DNA of 64,000 nucleotides from Sphingomonas sp. (GTDB lineage: Bacteria; Pseudomonadota; Alphaproteobacteria; Sphingomonadales; Sphingomonadaceae): positions 1-64,000 of the forward strand of contig NZ_JAGIAM010000006.1 in the NCBI RefSeq assembly GCF_017744835.1, in the 5' to 3' direction. The position numbers and the translations under genes are program-made. This document shows positions 27,252 to 36,749 of the stretch, one piece after another (within the stretch, counting starts at the first letter, position 1; every line of letters begins with the position of its first letter). The notes under the pieces were generated by a model. That model was not told the DNA's origin. It saw only the letters and a list, made by a program, of their open reading frames with translations, and searched no databases.

Positions 27252-29951
27252 TCAGGCGCCGCAGGGGCGAGCCGAGGCCTGGGCCTCGATGAGCGAGACC
27301 GGGCCGAGCAGGCCCGACGGCGCGGGGACGACCTTGTCCTGGTCCTGCGGCTGGAAGCGCTCGCCGTAGCGCAGGTTGAGCAGGCGATAATCGGCGGGTG
27401 CGCGCCCGGCGAGGGCGTTGAGCATCGTGTTCGAAACCTCGACCTCGAGCAGGTTTTCGCCGGAACGCAGCGCGCCGGAGACGTCGAGGCGATAGGGCGG
27501 CGCCCACACCGCCCCCACGCGCGCGCCGTTGAGCCGGACGATCGCCGCGTCGCGGACCGGGGCGTCGATCGCCGCCAGCGGTCGCGCCGCGCTTTCGCCC
27601 TCGGCCCGCGCGCGCGGGATGGATTGACCGAAGTCGAGCGCCAGGCATTTGCCCGCCGCCGGGTTGGCCGTGAAGCGCAGGCTGTAGGTCACGGTGCCCG
27701 AATAGTGGCGCAGCGCCGGGTCCGCGGCCCAGGAGCCGAGTGCGGCGATCGCCTGCTCGCCCTTGCCCGGCACCGCCATGCGCCACGCGCCGGCAAGCGG
27801 CTGGACCGAGGCCGCGGCGGCGGCAGGCTGCGGGCGGGCATCGCCACGCCCCTCGAACACCAGGAAGCGCGACTCATAGGGGGCGAGCTCGATCGCGATG
27901 TCGCCGCTGCCCGCCGGCCAGCGCTTGCCGGTCATCGCGTCCCACCAGCTGCCGTTGCCGCGGTCGCCCAGGAAGCGCGCGCTGGTACGGAGCGGCACAT
28001 TGCCGGTGTTGGCGACGAAATAGAGATCGCCCTGCGCCAGCTTGCGATGGACGAAGCCGAACGCCGGATTGGGCTGCGCCAGGCGCACGTCGGGGGTGGT
28101 CGCCTGCGCCACTGCCTGCCCGAGATCGGCCTCGCTCGCGACGACCGTCACTTTGCTCTTCAGTCGCTGCGACAGCTTGCGCACCGCCGCGCGTGCGGCA
28201 TCGTCGCGCAGGCCGCCGGCGGTCGTCGGAAGCCCGCCGATCGCGATCACCTTGCCGCCCTTGCGCGTCCAGCGCTCGATCGCGGCATAGGCGTGGGCAT
28301 CGATCCGCTCGATGCGCGGCAGCACCAGCACGCGATGCCGGAAGCCCGGCGCGGAGACCCCGCGCGCATCGACGAAGTCGAATTCCTGGCCTGCGTCGAG
28401 CACCTGCGCCACCATCGCTTCGGAGATACGGCGCTTCATCGCATCGTTGACCGAGGCCGAGCGCGGATCGAGCGCGGCGAGCACGTCTTCGCTCGGCAAA
28501 TAGATCGCGACGGCGTTCGCTGGTTCGCCCTGCCGCAGCAGGTGCGATGCGCGCTGCAGATAGCGCGTCACGTCGGGCATCACGCCGAACCACGGATTGT
28601 GATCGTTGAGCGCGGCGGCGGCATAGAAGGCCCAGCCCGGCTCGGGCGTGCCCGGCGGCGTATAGGGCCAGCCATGGCCGATCAGCTGGTTGATGCCCTG
28701 GAGGAAGTGCCGGTCCGCCTCGACCTTCATGTCGAGCGGAGTTGCCGCCCAGGCGGGCGAGTGGAGCCAGGTCCAGGTCTCGGACGATACCACCGGCCTG
28801 CCGTAGAGATGAGCCGCCGAGGTCGCCCAGCGCGTGGAGGTGAACGCCCGCCAGTCGGCGCCTTCGCCTTCGGGCAACGCGACGCGCCCGTTGCCCGAGA
28901 GCAGCACGGGCGGCGTGCCATAGGCCTGGACGCGGAAGCGCGTGCCATGGGCCTTCGTCCAGGTGTCGATTGCGCCGAGATAGCGTTCCTCGGTCAGCTC
29001 TGCGAGCGTGCGGCCCCAGTCGTAGCGGATGTCTGCGCTCTCGGGCGTGTCGAGGAACAGCGACGGCAAATGCGGGAGCAGGTCATAGCCGCGGCGCTTG
29101 CGGAACTCGGCGGGCAGATCGCCCGTCCAGCTCGATCCATAGGCCTCGAGGCTGTCCGAGAAGAACGCGTATGGCGCGGCGATCCCGTCGAACGCCTTGA
29201 GCAGCGGCTCGCCCACCACCTCGAGGTGATGCGCCACCGCGCTCGCGTCCATGTGGTCGAGAACGAAGCCCTCCGCTCCGACGGCGGCACGCTTGACCTG
29301 CTGGCCGGTGCGGCCGGCGACGAAGATCAGCGCCTCGCGCGGCTGGTCGCTCGGCTGGACGACGGTGCGTCGACCATCGATCGTCAGCGGCACCAATGGT
29401 CGCGCGGCCCCGGGCGCGGCGGTGACGGGGCCGATCATCGCGGAGATCAGGCTCTCGCCCGGGCCGGTGCCGGGTACCGCGAGGTCGGTGGCGCCCGCCG
29501 GCACGGGCACGCGCACCATGCGGATGTTGGCCGCCGCCTGCGTCACGGGAACATGCGGCCCGCCGAAAGGCCAGCCGCTGCCGCCGGTCACGTCGATCCG
29601 CATTCCCTCGGCCTGCGCGGTCTGCGCGGCGTGGCGGAGCGCGGCGAGGAAGTCGGCGGAGAGATAGGGGAGGTTGCGCACGCCCCTGGACGCGTCGTCG
29701 GGGGAGAGCGGATAGACCGGCTGGACTTCGAAACCGCCGAAACCGCCGACCTTCATCGCGCGAATCTCGCGGTCGATCCCGCCATTGTCGACCGCGGGGC
29801 CGAACCACCACCAGCGCATCATCGGCTTCGCGTCGGCAGGGGGCGCGACGAAGGATTGCCAGAGCGCATCCTCGCCCGCCGGCGCCTGCGCTTGCGCCGG
29901 AGCCGCGGCAAGCACCAGCGCCGCCGCGCCGGCCAGCAAACCTGTTCGCAT
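27252..29951 (-). CDS. Large exported glycosyl hydrolase, GH106-type alpha-L-rhamnosidase
   Basis: An 899-residue protein with a cleavable signal peptide (about residues 1-22, ending AQAQ). The N-terminal PMMRWWWFGPAVDNGGIDREI and VGGFGGFEVQPVYP are hallmarks of the GH106/BT-type rhamnosidases. A TIM-barrel middle and beta-sandwich domains follow, including a jelly-roll near the end (ALDFGQSIPRARA, RLNGARVGAVWAPPYRLDVSG) of the galactose-binding type. Members remove terminal rhamnose from rhamnogalacturonan. It is first in a two-gene unit with GH28; no TonB receptor or sugar transporter is directly attached. Confidence 0.85.
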   Translation of the reverse strand: MRTGLLAGAAALVLAAAPAQAQAPAGEDALWQSFVAPPADAKPMMRWWWFGPAVDNGGIDREIRAMKVGGFGGFEVQPVYPLSPDDASRGVRNLPYLSADFLAALRHAAQTAQAEGMRIDVTGGSGWPFGGPHVPVTQAAANIRMVRVPVPAGATDLAVPGTGPGESLISAMIGPVTAAPGAARPLVPLTIDGRRTVVQPSDQPREALIFVAGRTGQQVKRAAVGAEGFVLDHMDASAVAHHLEVVGEPLLKAFDGIAAPYAFFSDSLEAYGSSWTGDLPAEFRKRRGYDLLPHLPSLFLDTPESADIRYDWGRTLAELTEERYLGAIDTWTKAHGTRFRVQAYGTPPVLLSGNGRVALPEGEGADWRAFTSTRWATSAAHLYGRPVVSSETWTWLHSPAWAATPLDMKVEADRHFLQGINQLIGHGWPYTPPGTPEPGWAFYAAAALNDHNPWFGVMPDVTRYLQRASHLLRQGEPANAVAIYLPSEDVLAALDPRSASVNDAMKRRISEAMVAQVLDAGQEFDFVDARGVSAPGFRHRVLVLPRIERIDAHAYAAIERWTRKGGKVIAIGGLPTTAGGLRDDAARAAVRKLSQRLKSKVTVVASEADLGQAVAQATTPDVRLAQPNPAFGFVHRKLAQGDLYFVANTGNVPLRTSARFLGDRGNGSWWDAMTGKRWPAGSGDIAIELAPYESRFLVFEGRGDARPQPAAAAASVQPLAGAWRMAVPGKGEQAIAALGSWAADPALRHYSGTVTYSLRFTANPAAGKCLALDFGQSIPRARAEGESAARPLAAIDAPVRDAAIVRLNGARVGAVWAPPYRLDVSGALRSGENLLEVEVSNTMLNALAGRAPADYRLLNLRYGERFQPQDQDKVVPAPSGLLGPVSLIEAQASARPCGA

Positions 29952-30020
29952 CCTCAAGGCTCCCCTCCCGCGCTTTTCACCAGCGCTTATCCTTTTCATG
30001 CGTCCGGGATTTTTCGAAGT

Positions 30021-31097
30021 CTAGGGGACCAGGGTCGTAAACATGAAGACGCCGAAGATGACGAGATGGACCACGCCCTGCAGCACGGTGGTCCGCGCCG
30101 TGCCGAGCGAGAGCGTGCTGACCAGCAGCGTCAGCCCGAGCAGCACGATGCTGCGCGGGTCGAGCCCCAGCGCCAGCGGCAGGCCGACGTAGAGCGACAG
30201 CGCGGCGACGGCCGGAATGGTGAGGCCGATCGTCGCGAGCGCCGATCCCAGCGCAAGGTTGAGGCTGGTCTGAAGCCGGTTGGACGAGGCGGCGCGGATC
30301 GCGGCGATGCTCTCGGGGAGCAGCACCAGCCCCGCGATCACCACGCCGACCACGGCATGCGGCGCGCCCGCCGCGGCGACGCTGCGCTCGATCGAGGGTG
30401 CCAGCGCCTTGGCGAGCAGCACCACTTCGGTCAGGCAGACGATCAGCAGCACTGCCGAAAGCAAGGTCTGGCGGCCCGAGGGGGGCGGCGCATGCGCGTC
30501 GGGGTCCTGTGCCGCCACGTCGGCGGGGGGCAGGAAGTAGTTGCGGTGGCGCATCGTCTGTACCGACACGAAGGTCAGGTAGAGCAGCAGCGACACCACC
30601 GCGACGAAGCCGAGCTGCGCGGGCGAGTAATAGGGGCCGCCCGCCGAGATGGCGAAGTTCGGCAGCACCAGCGTCAGCACGGTCAGCGTGCACAAGGTCG
30701 CCAGCGAAGCGCTGACGCCGGTCTGCTGGAAGTCTTGTTCGTGATGGCGCAGCGCGCCGACCAGGATGAAGGTGCCGACCAGCGCATTGAGGATGATCAT
30801 CACCGCGGAGAAGACCGTATCGCGCGCGAGCGTCGCAGAGCCTTCCTTGCCCTGCAGCATCAGCGTCAGGATCAGCCCGGCCTCGATCACCGTCACCGCG
30901 AGCGCGAGGAGGAAGGTGCCGAAGGGCTCGCCCACCTTGTGCGCGATGATCTCGGCATGATGCACCGCCGCCAGCACGGTGAGGATCAGCACGGCGCCGA
31001 GCAGCAGCGCCGGAAAGGTCAGTGCATCGCCGAAAACGAGGCTGAGCGCCCCGAGCAGCGGCGGCATCCAGATCCAGGTGTAACGCAGTCGCTGCAT
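30021..31097 (-). CDS. Calcium/proton antiporter, ChaA type
   Basis: A 358-residue cation exchanger of the CaCA superfamily with about 11 membrane helices. The two inverted alpha repeats show as GEPFGTFLLALAVTVIEAGLIL in the first half and GLVLLPESIAAIRAASSNRLQTSLNLALGSALATIG in the second, with the acidic Glu of each. E. coli ChaA exports Ca, Na or K for protons under alkaline or salt stress. It lies 61 bases downstream of regA on the same strand and could be read through from it, but may have its own promoter. Confidence 0.9.
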   Translation of the reverse strand: MQRLRYTWIWMPPLLGALSLVFGDALTFPALLLGAVLILTVLAAVHHAEIIAHKVGEPFGTFLLALAVTVIEAGLILTLMLQGKEGSATLARDTVFSAVMIILNALVGTFILVGALRHHEQDFQQTGVSASLATLCTLTVLTLVLPNFAISAGGPYYSPAQLGFVAVVSLLLYLTFVSVQTMRHRNYFLPPADVAAQDPDAHAPPPSGRQTLLSAVLLIVCLTEVVLLAKALAPSIERSVAAAGAPHAVVGVVIAGLVLLPESIAAIRAASSNRLQTSLNLALGSALATIGLTIPAVAALSLYVGLPLALGLDPRSIVLLGLTLLVSTLSLGTARTTVLQGVVHLVIFGVFMFTTLVP

Positions 31098-31158
31098 GGG
31101 CTTATCCTATTCGCGGTGGCGCCGGTATTTCAACGACGCTCGCGAATTTGCGAACGCC

Positions 31159-31689
31159 TCATTTGAGCGGCCGTTTCTCGAGCTTGCGGGCAAGGGTGCG
31201 GCGATGCATCCCCAGCCGGCGCGCGGTTTCGGAGATGTTGAAGCCGGTTTCGGCCAGCGTCTCGTTGATCATCTCCCATTCGCGCGTCTTGATCGAGGTC
31301 TCGCGATTGGTGATCGGCACTTCGGCGTCGCCGCCGGCCTTGCCGAACGCGGCCTCGATGTCGTCGGTGTTCGACGGCTTGACGAGATATTGGCAGGCGC
31401 CGAGCTTGATCGCCTCGACTGCGGTGGCGATGCTCGCATAGCCGGTGAGCACGACGATCAGCATCGCCGGGTCGGCGGCGTGGAGCCGCGCGACGCAGGG
31501 CAGGCCCGAGGCATTGCCGAGCTTGAGGTCGACCACCGCCCGGTCCGGGGTTTCCGCTTCGAGCAGCGCCTCCAGCTCGGCCGGGCTCGCCGCGACGCGC
31601 ACCCGGTAGCCGCGCCGCTCGAACGAGCGCTGGAGCGTGCGCGCGAAAGTCGCATCGTCCTCGACGATGAAGAGGCTGGATTGGTCCAT
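31159..31689 (-). CDS. regA: Redox response regulator, RegA/PrrA/ActR family
   Basis: A 176-residue regulator. Receiver domain: FIVEDD at the start, phospho-acceptor Asp54 in AVVDLKLGNASGLP, LTGYASIATAVEAIKLGACQYLVKP. C-terminal Fis-type helix-turn-helix: ETGFNISETARRLGMHRRTLARKLEKR, the invariant RegA DNA-reading helix. The proline-rich hinge of Rhodobacter RegA is shortened to a single Pro. It starts one base after the regB stop. The pair senses the ubiquinone pool and controls respiratory and energy genes; location behind cyoABCD implies feedback on the oxidase it is transcribed with. Confidence 0.93.
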   Translation of the reverse strand: MDQSSLFIVEDDATFARTLQRSFERRGYRVRVAASPAELEALLEAETPDRAVVDLKLGNASGLPCVARLHAADPAMLIVVLTGYASIATAVEAIKLGACQYLVKPSNTDDIEAAFGKAGGDAEVPITNRETSIKTREWEMINETLAETGFNISETARRLGMHRRTLARKLEKRPLK

Positions 31690-31690
31690 G

Positions 31691-33007
31691 TCAGCGCGCC
31701 TCCTGCGAAATGACGAGCGGCAGCAGCAGCCGCACCTCGGCGCCCCCGCCGACGAGGTTGCGCGCCTCGAGCCGTCCGCCGAGCCGGCGCGCGACGTTGC
31801 TGGCCAGGAACAGCCCCAGCCCGTGCCCCGCGCCCTTGGTCGACTGGAACAGCTGGCCGAGATGCGCCAGCGTCTCGGGCGCGAAGCCGTCGCCCCAGTC
31901 GCGCACTGCGATCGCGAGCATCGAATCCTCGATCTCGGCGGAGAGGCGCACGCCGGCGGGCGAGGCCTCGGCGGCGTTGTCGAGCAGGTTCCACACTGCC
32001 TGGCGAAGCGCAGGGTCGACCGCGATGACCGCACCGTCGGCACCTGCGGGGCGATAGTCGAAGGGCAAGTGCGGCTGAGTCGCCCGCCATGCCCCGGCGA
32101 TCGCGTCGAGGAAGTCCTCCGCCGCCATCCGCTCCATCGCCTCGCCGCGCGGCTGGCCGGCGGAGTGGAGGATGTCGGAGACGATCGCCTTGCAGCGCTG
32201 CACCTCGGTCTGCATCTCCTCGACTTCGGCGAGCAGCTGCGCGTCCTCGGCGATCTTGGGCTCGCGCCGCCAGTCGGCGAGGATCACCGAAAGCGTGCCG
32301 AGGGGCGTCCCCAGCTCGTGCGCGGCGCCCGAGGCGAACAGGCCCATCCGCACGATACCTTCCTCCTCGGCGGCATGCTGGCGCAGGTCGGCGACATGGG
32401 CATCGCGCGCGCGCAGGTTGCGGCTGATGCGCACGATGAAGAGCACGAGCAGCCCCGCGACCATCACGAACCCGATCCAGCGTCCGATCGCGAACAGGTC
32501 CGCGCTGTCGGCAACGAGCCCGGTCGGCAGCGCAAGCGGGACGTGCCGGACGATCAGCAGCGCATAGCTCAGCCCCGTCGCCGCCAGCAGCAGCGCAACG
32601 GCCGGGGGCGGCAGCAGGATCGCGCCGAGCACGACCTGGAGCAGGTAGAGCGAGATGAAGGGATTGGTCGCGCCGCCGCTGAAATAGAGCTGGAGCGTGA
32701 GTGCGCCCATGTCGAGCAGCAGCGCGATCAGCACGTCGCTCTCGCGCACACGGTGGCGGAGCATCGCCATGGTCGCGAGCAGGTTGGCCGCGGCGAGCGC
32801 CAGCGCCACGCCGAGCATCTCGACCACCGGCAGGTGCACACCCAGCCCGAAATGGACGAGCAGGATGGTGAGCGTCTGCCCGACGACCGCGATCCAGCGC
32901 AGCTGGATGAGCTGGCGCATGTTCTCCGCCGCCGCGGTCTCGGCCGAGGGGCCGCTCGGCCGGCCGGCGCGCCGGAGCGTGAGCGCGAGGAGCGGCGCGT
33001 CGGTCAT
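31691..33007 (-). CDS. regB: Redox sensor histidine kinase, RegB/PrrB/ActS family
   Basis: A 438-residue inner-membrane kinase with six hydrophobic helices between residues ~38 and 193. The periplasmic quinone-site heptad GGATNPF is at 111-117. The H-box has phospho-accepting His230 in ASGAAHELGTPLGTLSV, and the redox-active cysteine of the family is present as Cys272 (VQRCKAIVSDIL). The ATPase domain has NLLDNAAEAS and GHGLGLFLA. The start codon overlaps the SURF1 stop (ATGA), so it is translated as part of the cyo operon. Confidence 0.94.
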   Translation of the reverse strand: MTDAPLLALTLRRAGRPSGPSAETAAAENMRQLIQLRWIAVVGQTLTILLVHFGLGVHLPVVEMLGVALALAAANLLATMAMLRHRVRESDVLIALLLDMGALTLQLYFSGGATNPFISLYLLQVVLGAILLPPPAVALLLAATGLSYALLIVRHVPLALPTGLVADSADLFAIGRWIGFVMVAGLLVLFIVRISRNLRARDAHVADLRQHAAEEEGIVRMGLFASGAAHELGTPLGTLSVILADWRREPKIAEDAQLLAEVEEMQTEVQRCKAIVSDILHSAGQPRGEAMERMAAEDFLDAIAGAWRATQPHLPFDYRPAGADGAVIAVDPALRQAVWNLLDNAAEASPAGVRLSAEIEDSMLAIAVRDWGDGFAPETLAHLGQLFQSTKGAGHGLGLFLASNVARRLGGRLEARNLVGGGAEVRLLLPLVISQEAR

Positions 33008-33702
33008 CGCGGAGTGCGGGTGCGCAACAGCAGGAACGCCCCGGCCGCGCTCAGCCCGGCGAGCGCGAACCAGGTGAGCGCATAGACGAGATGGCTGTTG
33101 CGGAAATGGATCACGGTCAGCCCTCCTATCGGATAGCCGCCCGGGTTGGGAGCCGCGTCGGCATCGACGAAGAAGGGCGCGACGACGCCCAGCCCGCGCG
33201 CCTCGGCGATTGCCGCCACGTCGCGCGAGTACCAGCGGTTCGCCGCGGGATCGTTGGAGCGAAGCAGCGTGCCCTTGGGCTCGCTCGCGCGCATCAGCCC
33301 GGTGACCGTCGCCGTGCCCGGGACCTGCCCCCCGAAGCGGCTGGCCGGGACGCGTTTCTCGGGCGGCACGAAGCCGCGGTTGATCAGCACCAGCCCCTGC
33401 GGCGTGCGAAGCGGAGTCAGCACCCAGAAGCCCGGCCCGCGCTCGGTGAGCGCCTGGACCAGAGTCTCGCGGTCGTGGAGGAAGACGCCCTGCGCGCGGA
33501 CGTGGCGGTATTCATAGTCGCGTCGGTCGAGCGCGGCCCATTGCGCCGGTTCCGGAAGCGGGGCGGGGGCCGCATGGACGCGCGCATCCACGCGGGCGAT
33601 CAGGTCGAGCTTCCACTGCAGGCGCTCGACCTGCCAGACGCCCAGCCCCCCGAACCCCAGGGTGCAAAGCAGCGCCAGCGCAATCAGCAGCGGGCGCTTC
33701 AC
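33004..33702 (-). CDS. SURF1-family oxidase assembly protein
   Basis: A 232-residue protein with two membrane helices, residues ~4-22 and near the C-terminus (LVYALTWFALAGLSAAGAFLLL), around a periplasmic domain. GVWQVERLQWKLDLI after the first helix and GFWVLTPL, LVLINRGFVP, PGTATVTGLMR and YALTWFALA are SURF1 signatures. SURF1 helps insert heme a/o into oxidase subunit I. The GTG at 33702 is chosen as it lies 8 bases after the cyoD stop; the only upstream starts fall inside cyoD. Sandwiched between cyoD and regB in one operon. Confidence 0.9.
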   Translation of the reverse strand: MKRPLLIALALLCTLGFGGLGVWQVERLQWKLDLIARVDARVHAAPAPLPEPAQWAALDRRDYEYRHVRAQGVFLHDRETLVQALTERGPGFWVLTPLRTPQGLVLINRGFVPPEKRVPASRFGGQVPGTATVTGLMRASEPKGTLLRSNDPAANRWYSRDVAAIAEARGLGVVAPFFVDADAAPNPGGYPIGGLTVIHFRNSHLVYALTWFALAGLSAAGAFLLLRTRTPR

Positions 33703-33710
33703 GCCTGTGC

Positions 33711-34088
33711 TCAGGAGCCGAAGCCTCCATCCGCGGACATCGGCATCATGTTCGCGTTGAGGTGGAACATGATCCACAGCGATCCCGAGATCACGATCAG
33801 CACGATCACCGCCGTGAAGATATAGGCCATCAGCGTCCAGCCGCCCTCCGAGCTCGAATTGAGGTGCAGGAAGCTGACGGTATGCACGATGATCTGGAGC
33901 ACCGCGAAGGCGATGATCGTGATCGCGGTCGCGTGCGGATCGAAGTTGCCGCTCATCACCATCCAGAAGGGAAGGGCGGTCAGCACCACCGACAGCAGGA
34001 AGCCGGTCAGATAGCCGCGGATCGTGAAGGCGTGGCCGTGCGTGTCGCCATGGCCGTGCGCCGCGTCTTTGTGAGTGGCGTCGTTCAT
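33711..34088 (-). CDS. cyoD: Cytochrome bo3 quinol oxidase subunit IV
   Basis: A 125-residue membrane protein with three helices and a His-rich N-terminus (DAAHGHGDTHGHAF). GYLTGFLLSVVLTALPFW and LQIIVHTVSFLHLN match CyoD, which supports assembly of the CuB site. Its ATG overlaps the cyoC stop (ATGA). Confidence 0.95.
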   Translation of the reverse strand: MNDATHKDAAHGHGDTHGHAFTIRGYLTGFLLSVVLTALPFWMVMSGNFDPHATAITIIAFAVLQIIVHTVSFLHLNSSSEGGWTLMAYIFTAVIVLIVISGSLWIMFHLNANMMPMSADGGFGS

Positions 34089-34732
34089 CGCAGGACCCCG
34101 AGCAGATAGACGAAGGTGAAGACGCCGATCCAGACGACGTCGAGGAAGTGCCAGAACATGCTGAGGCACATCAGCCGCCGCTGGTTCTCGACATGCAGCC
34201 CGCGCTGGGCGAGCTGGACCAGCATCACGCCGATCCAGATGATGCCGAAGGTCACGTGCAGCCCGTGCGTCGACACCAGCGTGAAGAAGGCGGAGAGGAA
34301 GGCGCTGCGCTGCGGCGTCGCGCCCTCGGCGATCAGATTGCCGAACTCGAACAACTCGATGCCGACGAACCCCGCGCCGAGCAGCGCAGTGATCACCAGC
34401 CACAGCTGCGTGCCGCTCAGCCGCCCGCGCTGCATCGCGATCATCGCGAAGCCATAGGTGATCGACGAGACCAGCAGCAGCGCGGTGTTGAGCGCGACCA
34501 GCGGCAGCTCGAAGATCTCGCGCGGCGTGGGGCCGCCCGCAAAGCTGGTGCTCAGCACGCCGAAGGTGGCGAACAGCGTGGCGAAGATGAGCGCGTCGCT
34601 CATCAGATAGATCCAGAAGCCCAGGATCGTGCCCCCGCCCGCGGCGGCATGGCCGTGGTCGTGGTCGTCCTCCTCGACCAGGTAGAAGGTCGGGTTGGCC
34701 TCGCGGTCTTCGCTCAGCGCAGTCGTGCTCAT
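34085..34732 (-). CDS. cyoC: Cytochrome bo3 quinol oxidase subunit III
   Basis: A 215-residue, five-helix protein of the CoxC family. [21 protein letters not shown] opens the first helix and [17 protein letters not shown] plus [20 protein letters not shown] closes the domain. A His/Asp-rich insert ([14 protein letters not shown]) precedes helix 1. Its start overlaps the cyoB stop (ATGA), so subunits are translationally coupled. Confidence 0.96.
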   Translation of the reverse strand: MSTTALSEDREANPTFYLVEEDDHDHGHAAAGGGTILGFWIYLMSDALIFATLFATFGVLSTSFAGGPTPREIFELPLVALNTALLLVSSITYGFAMIAMQRGRLSGTQLWLVITALLGAGFVGIELFEFGNLIAEGATPQRSAFLSAFFTLVSTHGLHVTFGIIWIGVMLVQLAQRGLHVENQRRLMCLSMFWHFLDVVWIGVFTFVYLLGVLR

Positions 34733-36735
34733 GCCGTGGCTCCCGCCGCGAGCAGCCGGGTGCGCGCGTCCTCGGTTTCGGCGACTTCATCCGCGGGGAT
34801 GTAATAGTCGCGGTTGTAGTTGAACGTGTGGCCGATCGCGACGACGAACAGCCCGACGGTGGACAGCGCCGCCAGCCACCAGATGTACCAGACCATCGCG
34901 AAGCCGAGCACCATGGCCAGCGCCGAGAGGATCACGCCGGCGCCGGTGTTGCGCGGCATGTGGATCGGGCGGAAGCCGCCGACCGGACGCTGGGCGCCGC
35001 GCGACTTCATGTCGTACCAGGCGTCGAGGTCGTGGACGACCGGCGTCTGCGCGAAGTTGTACGCGGGCGGGGGCGACGAGGTCGACCATTCGAGCGTGCG
35101 GCCGTCCCAGGGATCGCCCGTCGTGTCGCGCAGCTGGTCGCGCTTCACCACGCCCATCACGATGCTCATGATGAAGCCCAGGATGCCGATCAGGATGATC
35201 ACCGCGCCGATCGCCGCGATCACGAACCAGATCTGCAGGCTCGGGTCGTCGAAGTGGCGCACGCGCCGCGTCGTCCCCATCAGCCCGACGACGTAGATCG
35301 GCGTCCAGGCGACCCAGTATCCGATCACCCAGCCCCAGAAGCCCACCTTGCCCCACCAGGGATCGAGCTTGAACCCGAAGGCCTTGGGGAACCAGTAGAC
35401 CATGCCCGCGAACAGGCCGAACACCACGCCGCCGATGATCACGTTGTGGAAGTGCGCGACGAGGAACAGCGAGTTGTGGAGCACGAAGTCGGCCGGCGGC
35501 ACCGCCAGCAGCACGCCCGTCATGCCGCCCACCACGAAGGTGATCATGAAGGCGACCACCCACATCATCGGCAGCTCAAAGCGGATGCGGCCGCGGTACA
35601 TGGTGAAGAGCCAGTTGAAGATCTTCGCGCCCGTCGGGATCGAGATCACCATCGTGGCGATGCCGAAGAAGCTGTTGACGCTGGCGCCCGAGCCCATGGT
35701 GAAGAAGTGGTGCAGCCACACCAGATAGCTCAGGATGGTGATCACCACCGTCGCATAGACCATCGACGAATAGCCGAAGAGCCGCTTGCCGGTGAAGGTC
35801 GAGGTGATCTCGGAGAAGATGCCGAACGCCGGCAGGACGAGGACGTACACCTCGGGATGGCCCCAGATCCACACCAGGTTCCAGTACATCATCGGGTTGC
35901 CGCCGAGATCGTTGGTGAAGAAGTTGGTGCCGATGTAGCGATCGAGCATCAGCAGCGCGAAGGCGCCGGTGAGCACCGGGAAGATCGCGATCGCGAGCAC
36001 GTTGCTGCACAGCGCGGTCCAGCAGAACACCGGCATCTTCATCATCGTCATGCCGGGCGCACGCATCTTGATGATCGTGGTCACCATGTTGATCGCGGAC
36101 AGCGTGGTGCCGATGCCCGCTATCTGCAGCGCCCATAGATAATAGTCGGGCCCGACGTCGGGGCTGTTCTGCAGGTTGGCGACCGGCACATAGTTGAGCC
36201 AGCCCGCGCGGCTGAACTCGCCGACGAACAGCGACGCCATGACCAGCAGCGCGCCCGCCACCGTCAGCCAGAAGCTGAGATTGTTGAGGAAGGGGAAGGC
36301 CACGTCGCGCGCGCCGATCTGCAGCGGCATCACCAGGTTGACCAGGCCGACGACCAGCGGGATCGCCACGAAGAAGATCATGATCGTCCCGTGCGCGGTG
36401 AAGATCTGATCATAATGGTGCGCGGGCAGATAGCCCTGGTTGTCACCGAAGGCGATCGCCTGCTGGGCGCGCATCATGATCGCGTCGGAAAAGCCGCGCA
36501 GCAGCATGATGATGCCCAGGATCACGTACATGATCCCGATCTTCTTGTGGTCGACCGAGGTCAGCCAGTCGCGCCACAGCCAGCCCCAGAGCCGGTATTT
36601 GGTCAGCACCCCCAGGATCGCGATTCCGCCCAGCGCCACCACCGCGAAGGTGCCGACGAGGATGGGTTCGTGGAAGGGGAAGGATTCGAGGCTGAGGCGG
36701 CCGAAGATGGCCTTGCCGAGGGACTCGTTGGACAT
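34729..36735 (-). CDS. cyoB: Cytochrome bo3 quinol oxidase subunit I
   Basis: A 668-residue heme-copper oxidase subunit that reduces oxygen with ubiquinol and pumps protons. The heme ligand His in [10 protein letters not shown], the CuB/cross-linked motif [15 protein letters not shown], the CuB His pair in YLVWLHHFF and the heme o3/b His pair in [12 protein letters not shown] are all present, as is the D-channel NxxxxD-type region. The start at 36735 has GGAG 6 bases upstream; an ATG at 36753 would overlap the cyoA end region. Second gene of cyoABCD. Confidence 0.97.
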   Translation of the reverse strand: MSNESLGKAIFGRLSLESFPFHEPILVGTFAVVALGGIAILGVLTKYRLWGWLWRDWLTSVDHKKIGIMYVILGIIMLLRGFSDAIMMRAQQAIAFGDNQGYLPAHHYDQIFTAHGTIMIFFVAIPLVVGLVNLVMPLQIGARDVAFPFLNNLSFWLTVAGALLVMASLFVGEFSRAGWLNYVPVANLQNSPDVGPDYYLWALQIAGIGTTLSAINMVTTIIKMRAPGMTMMKMPVFCWTALCSNVLAIAIFPVLTGAFALLMLDRYIGTNFFTNDLGGNPMMYWNLVWIWGHPEVYVLVLPAFGIFSEITSTFTGKRLFGYSSMVYATVVITILSYLVWLHHFFTMGSGASVNSFFGIATMVISIPTGAKIFNWLFTMYRGRIRFELPMMWVVAFMITFVVGGMTGVLLAVPPADFVLHNSLFLVAHFHNVIIGGVVFGLFAGMVYWFPKAFGFKLDPWWGKVGFWGWVIGYWVAWTPIYVVGLMGTTRRVRHFDDPSLQIWFVIAAIGAVIILIGILGFIMSIVMGVVKRDQLRDTTGDPWDGRTLEWSTSSPPPAYNFAQTPVVHDLDAWYDMKSRGAQRPVGGFRPIHMPRNTGAGVILSALAMVLGFAMVWYIWWLAALSTVGLFVVAIGHTFNYNRDYYIPADEVAETEDARTRLLAAGATA

Positions 36736-36749
36736 GGGGGCTCCGGCGC

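Noticed and set aside
29981-29990. AGCGCT dyad upstream of the GH106 gene as a LacI-type site
   Set aside because: Only the central six bases are symmetric; flanks do not pair, so chance is likely.
27225-31166. 1313-codon open frame on the plus strand opposite GH106, GH28 and chaA
   Set aside because: The composition is Arg/Ala/Gly/Asp-rich with no domains; long antisense frames are a by-product of high GC at third codon positions. The minus-strand genes are well-supported families.
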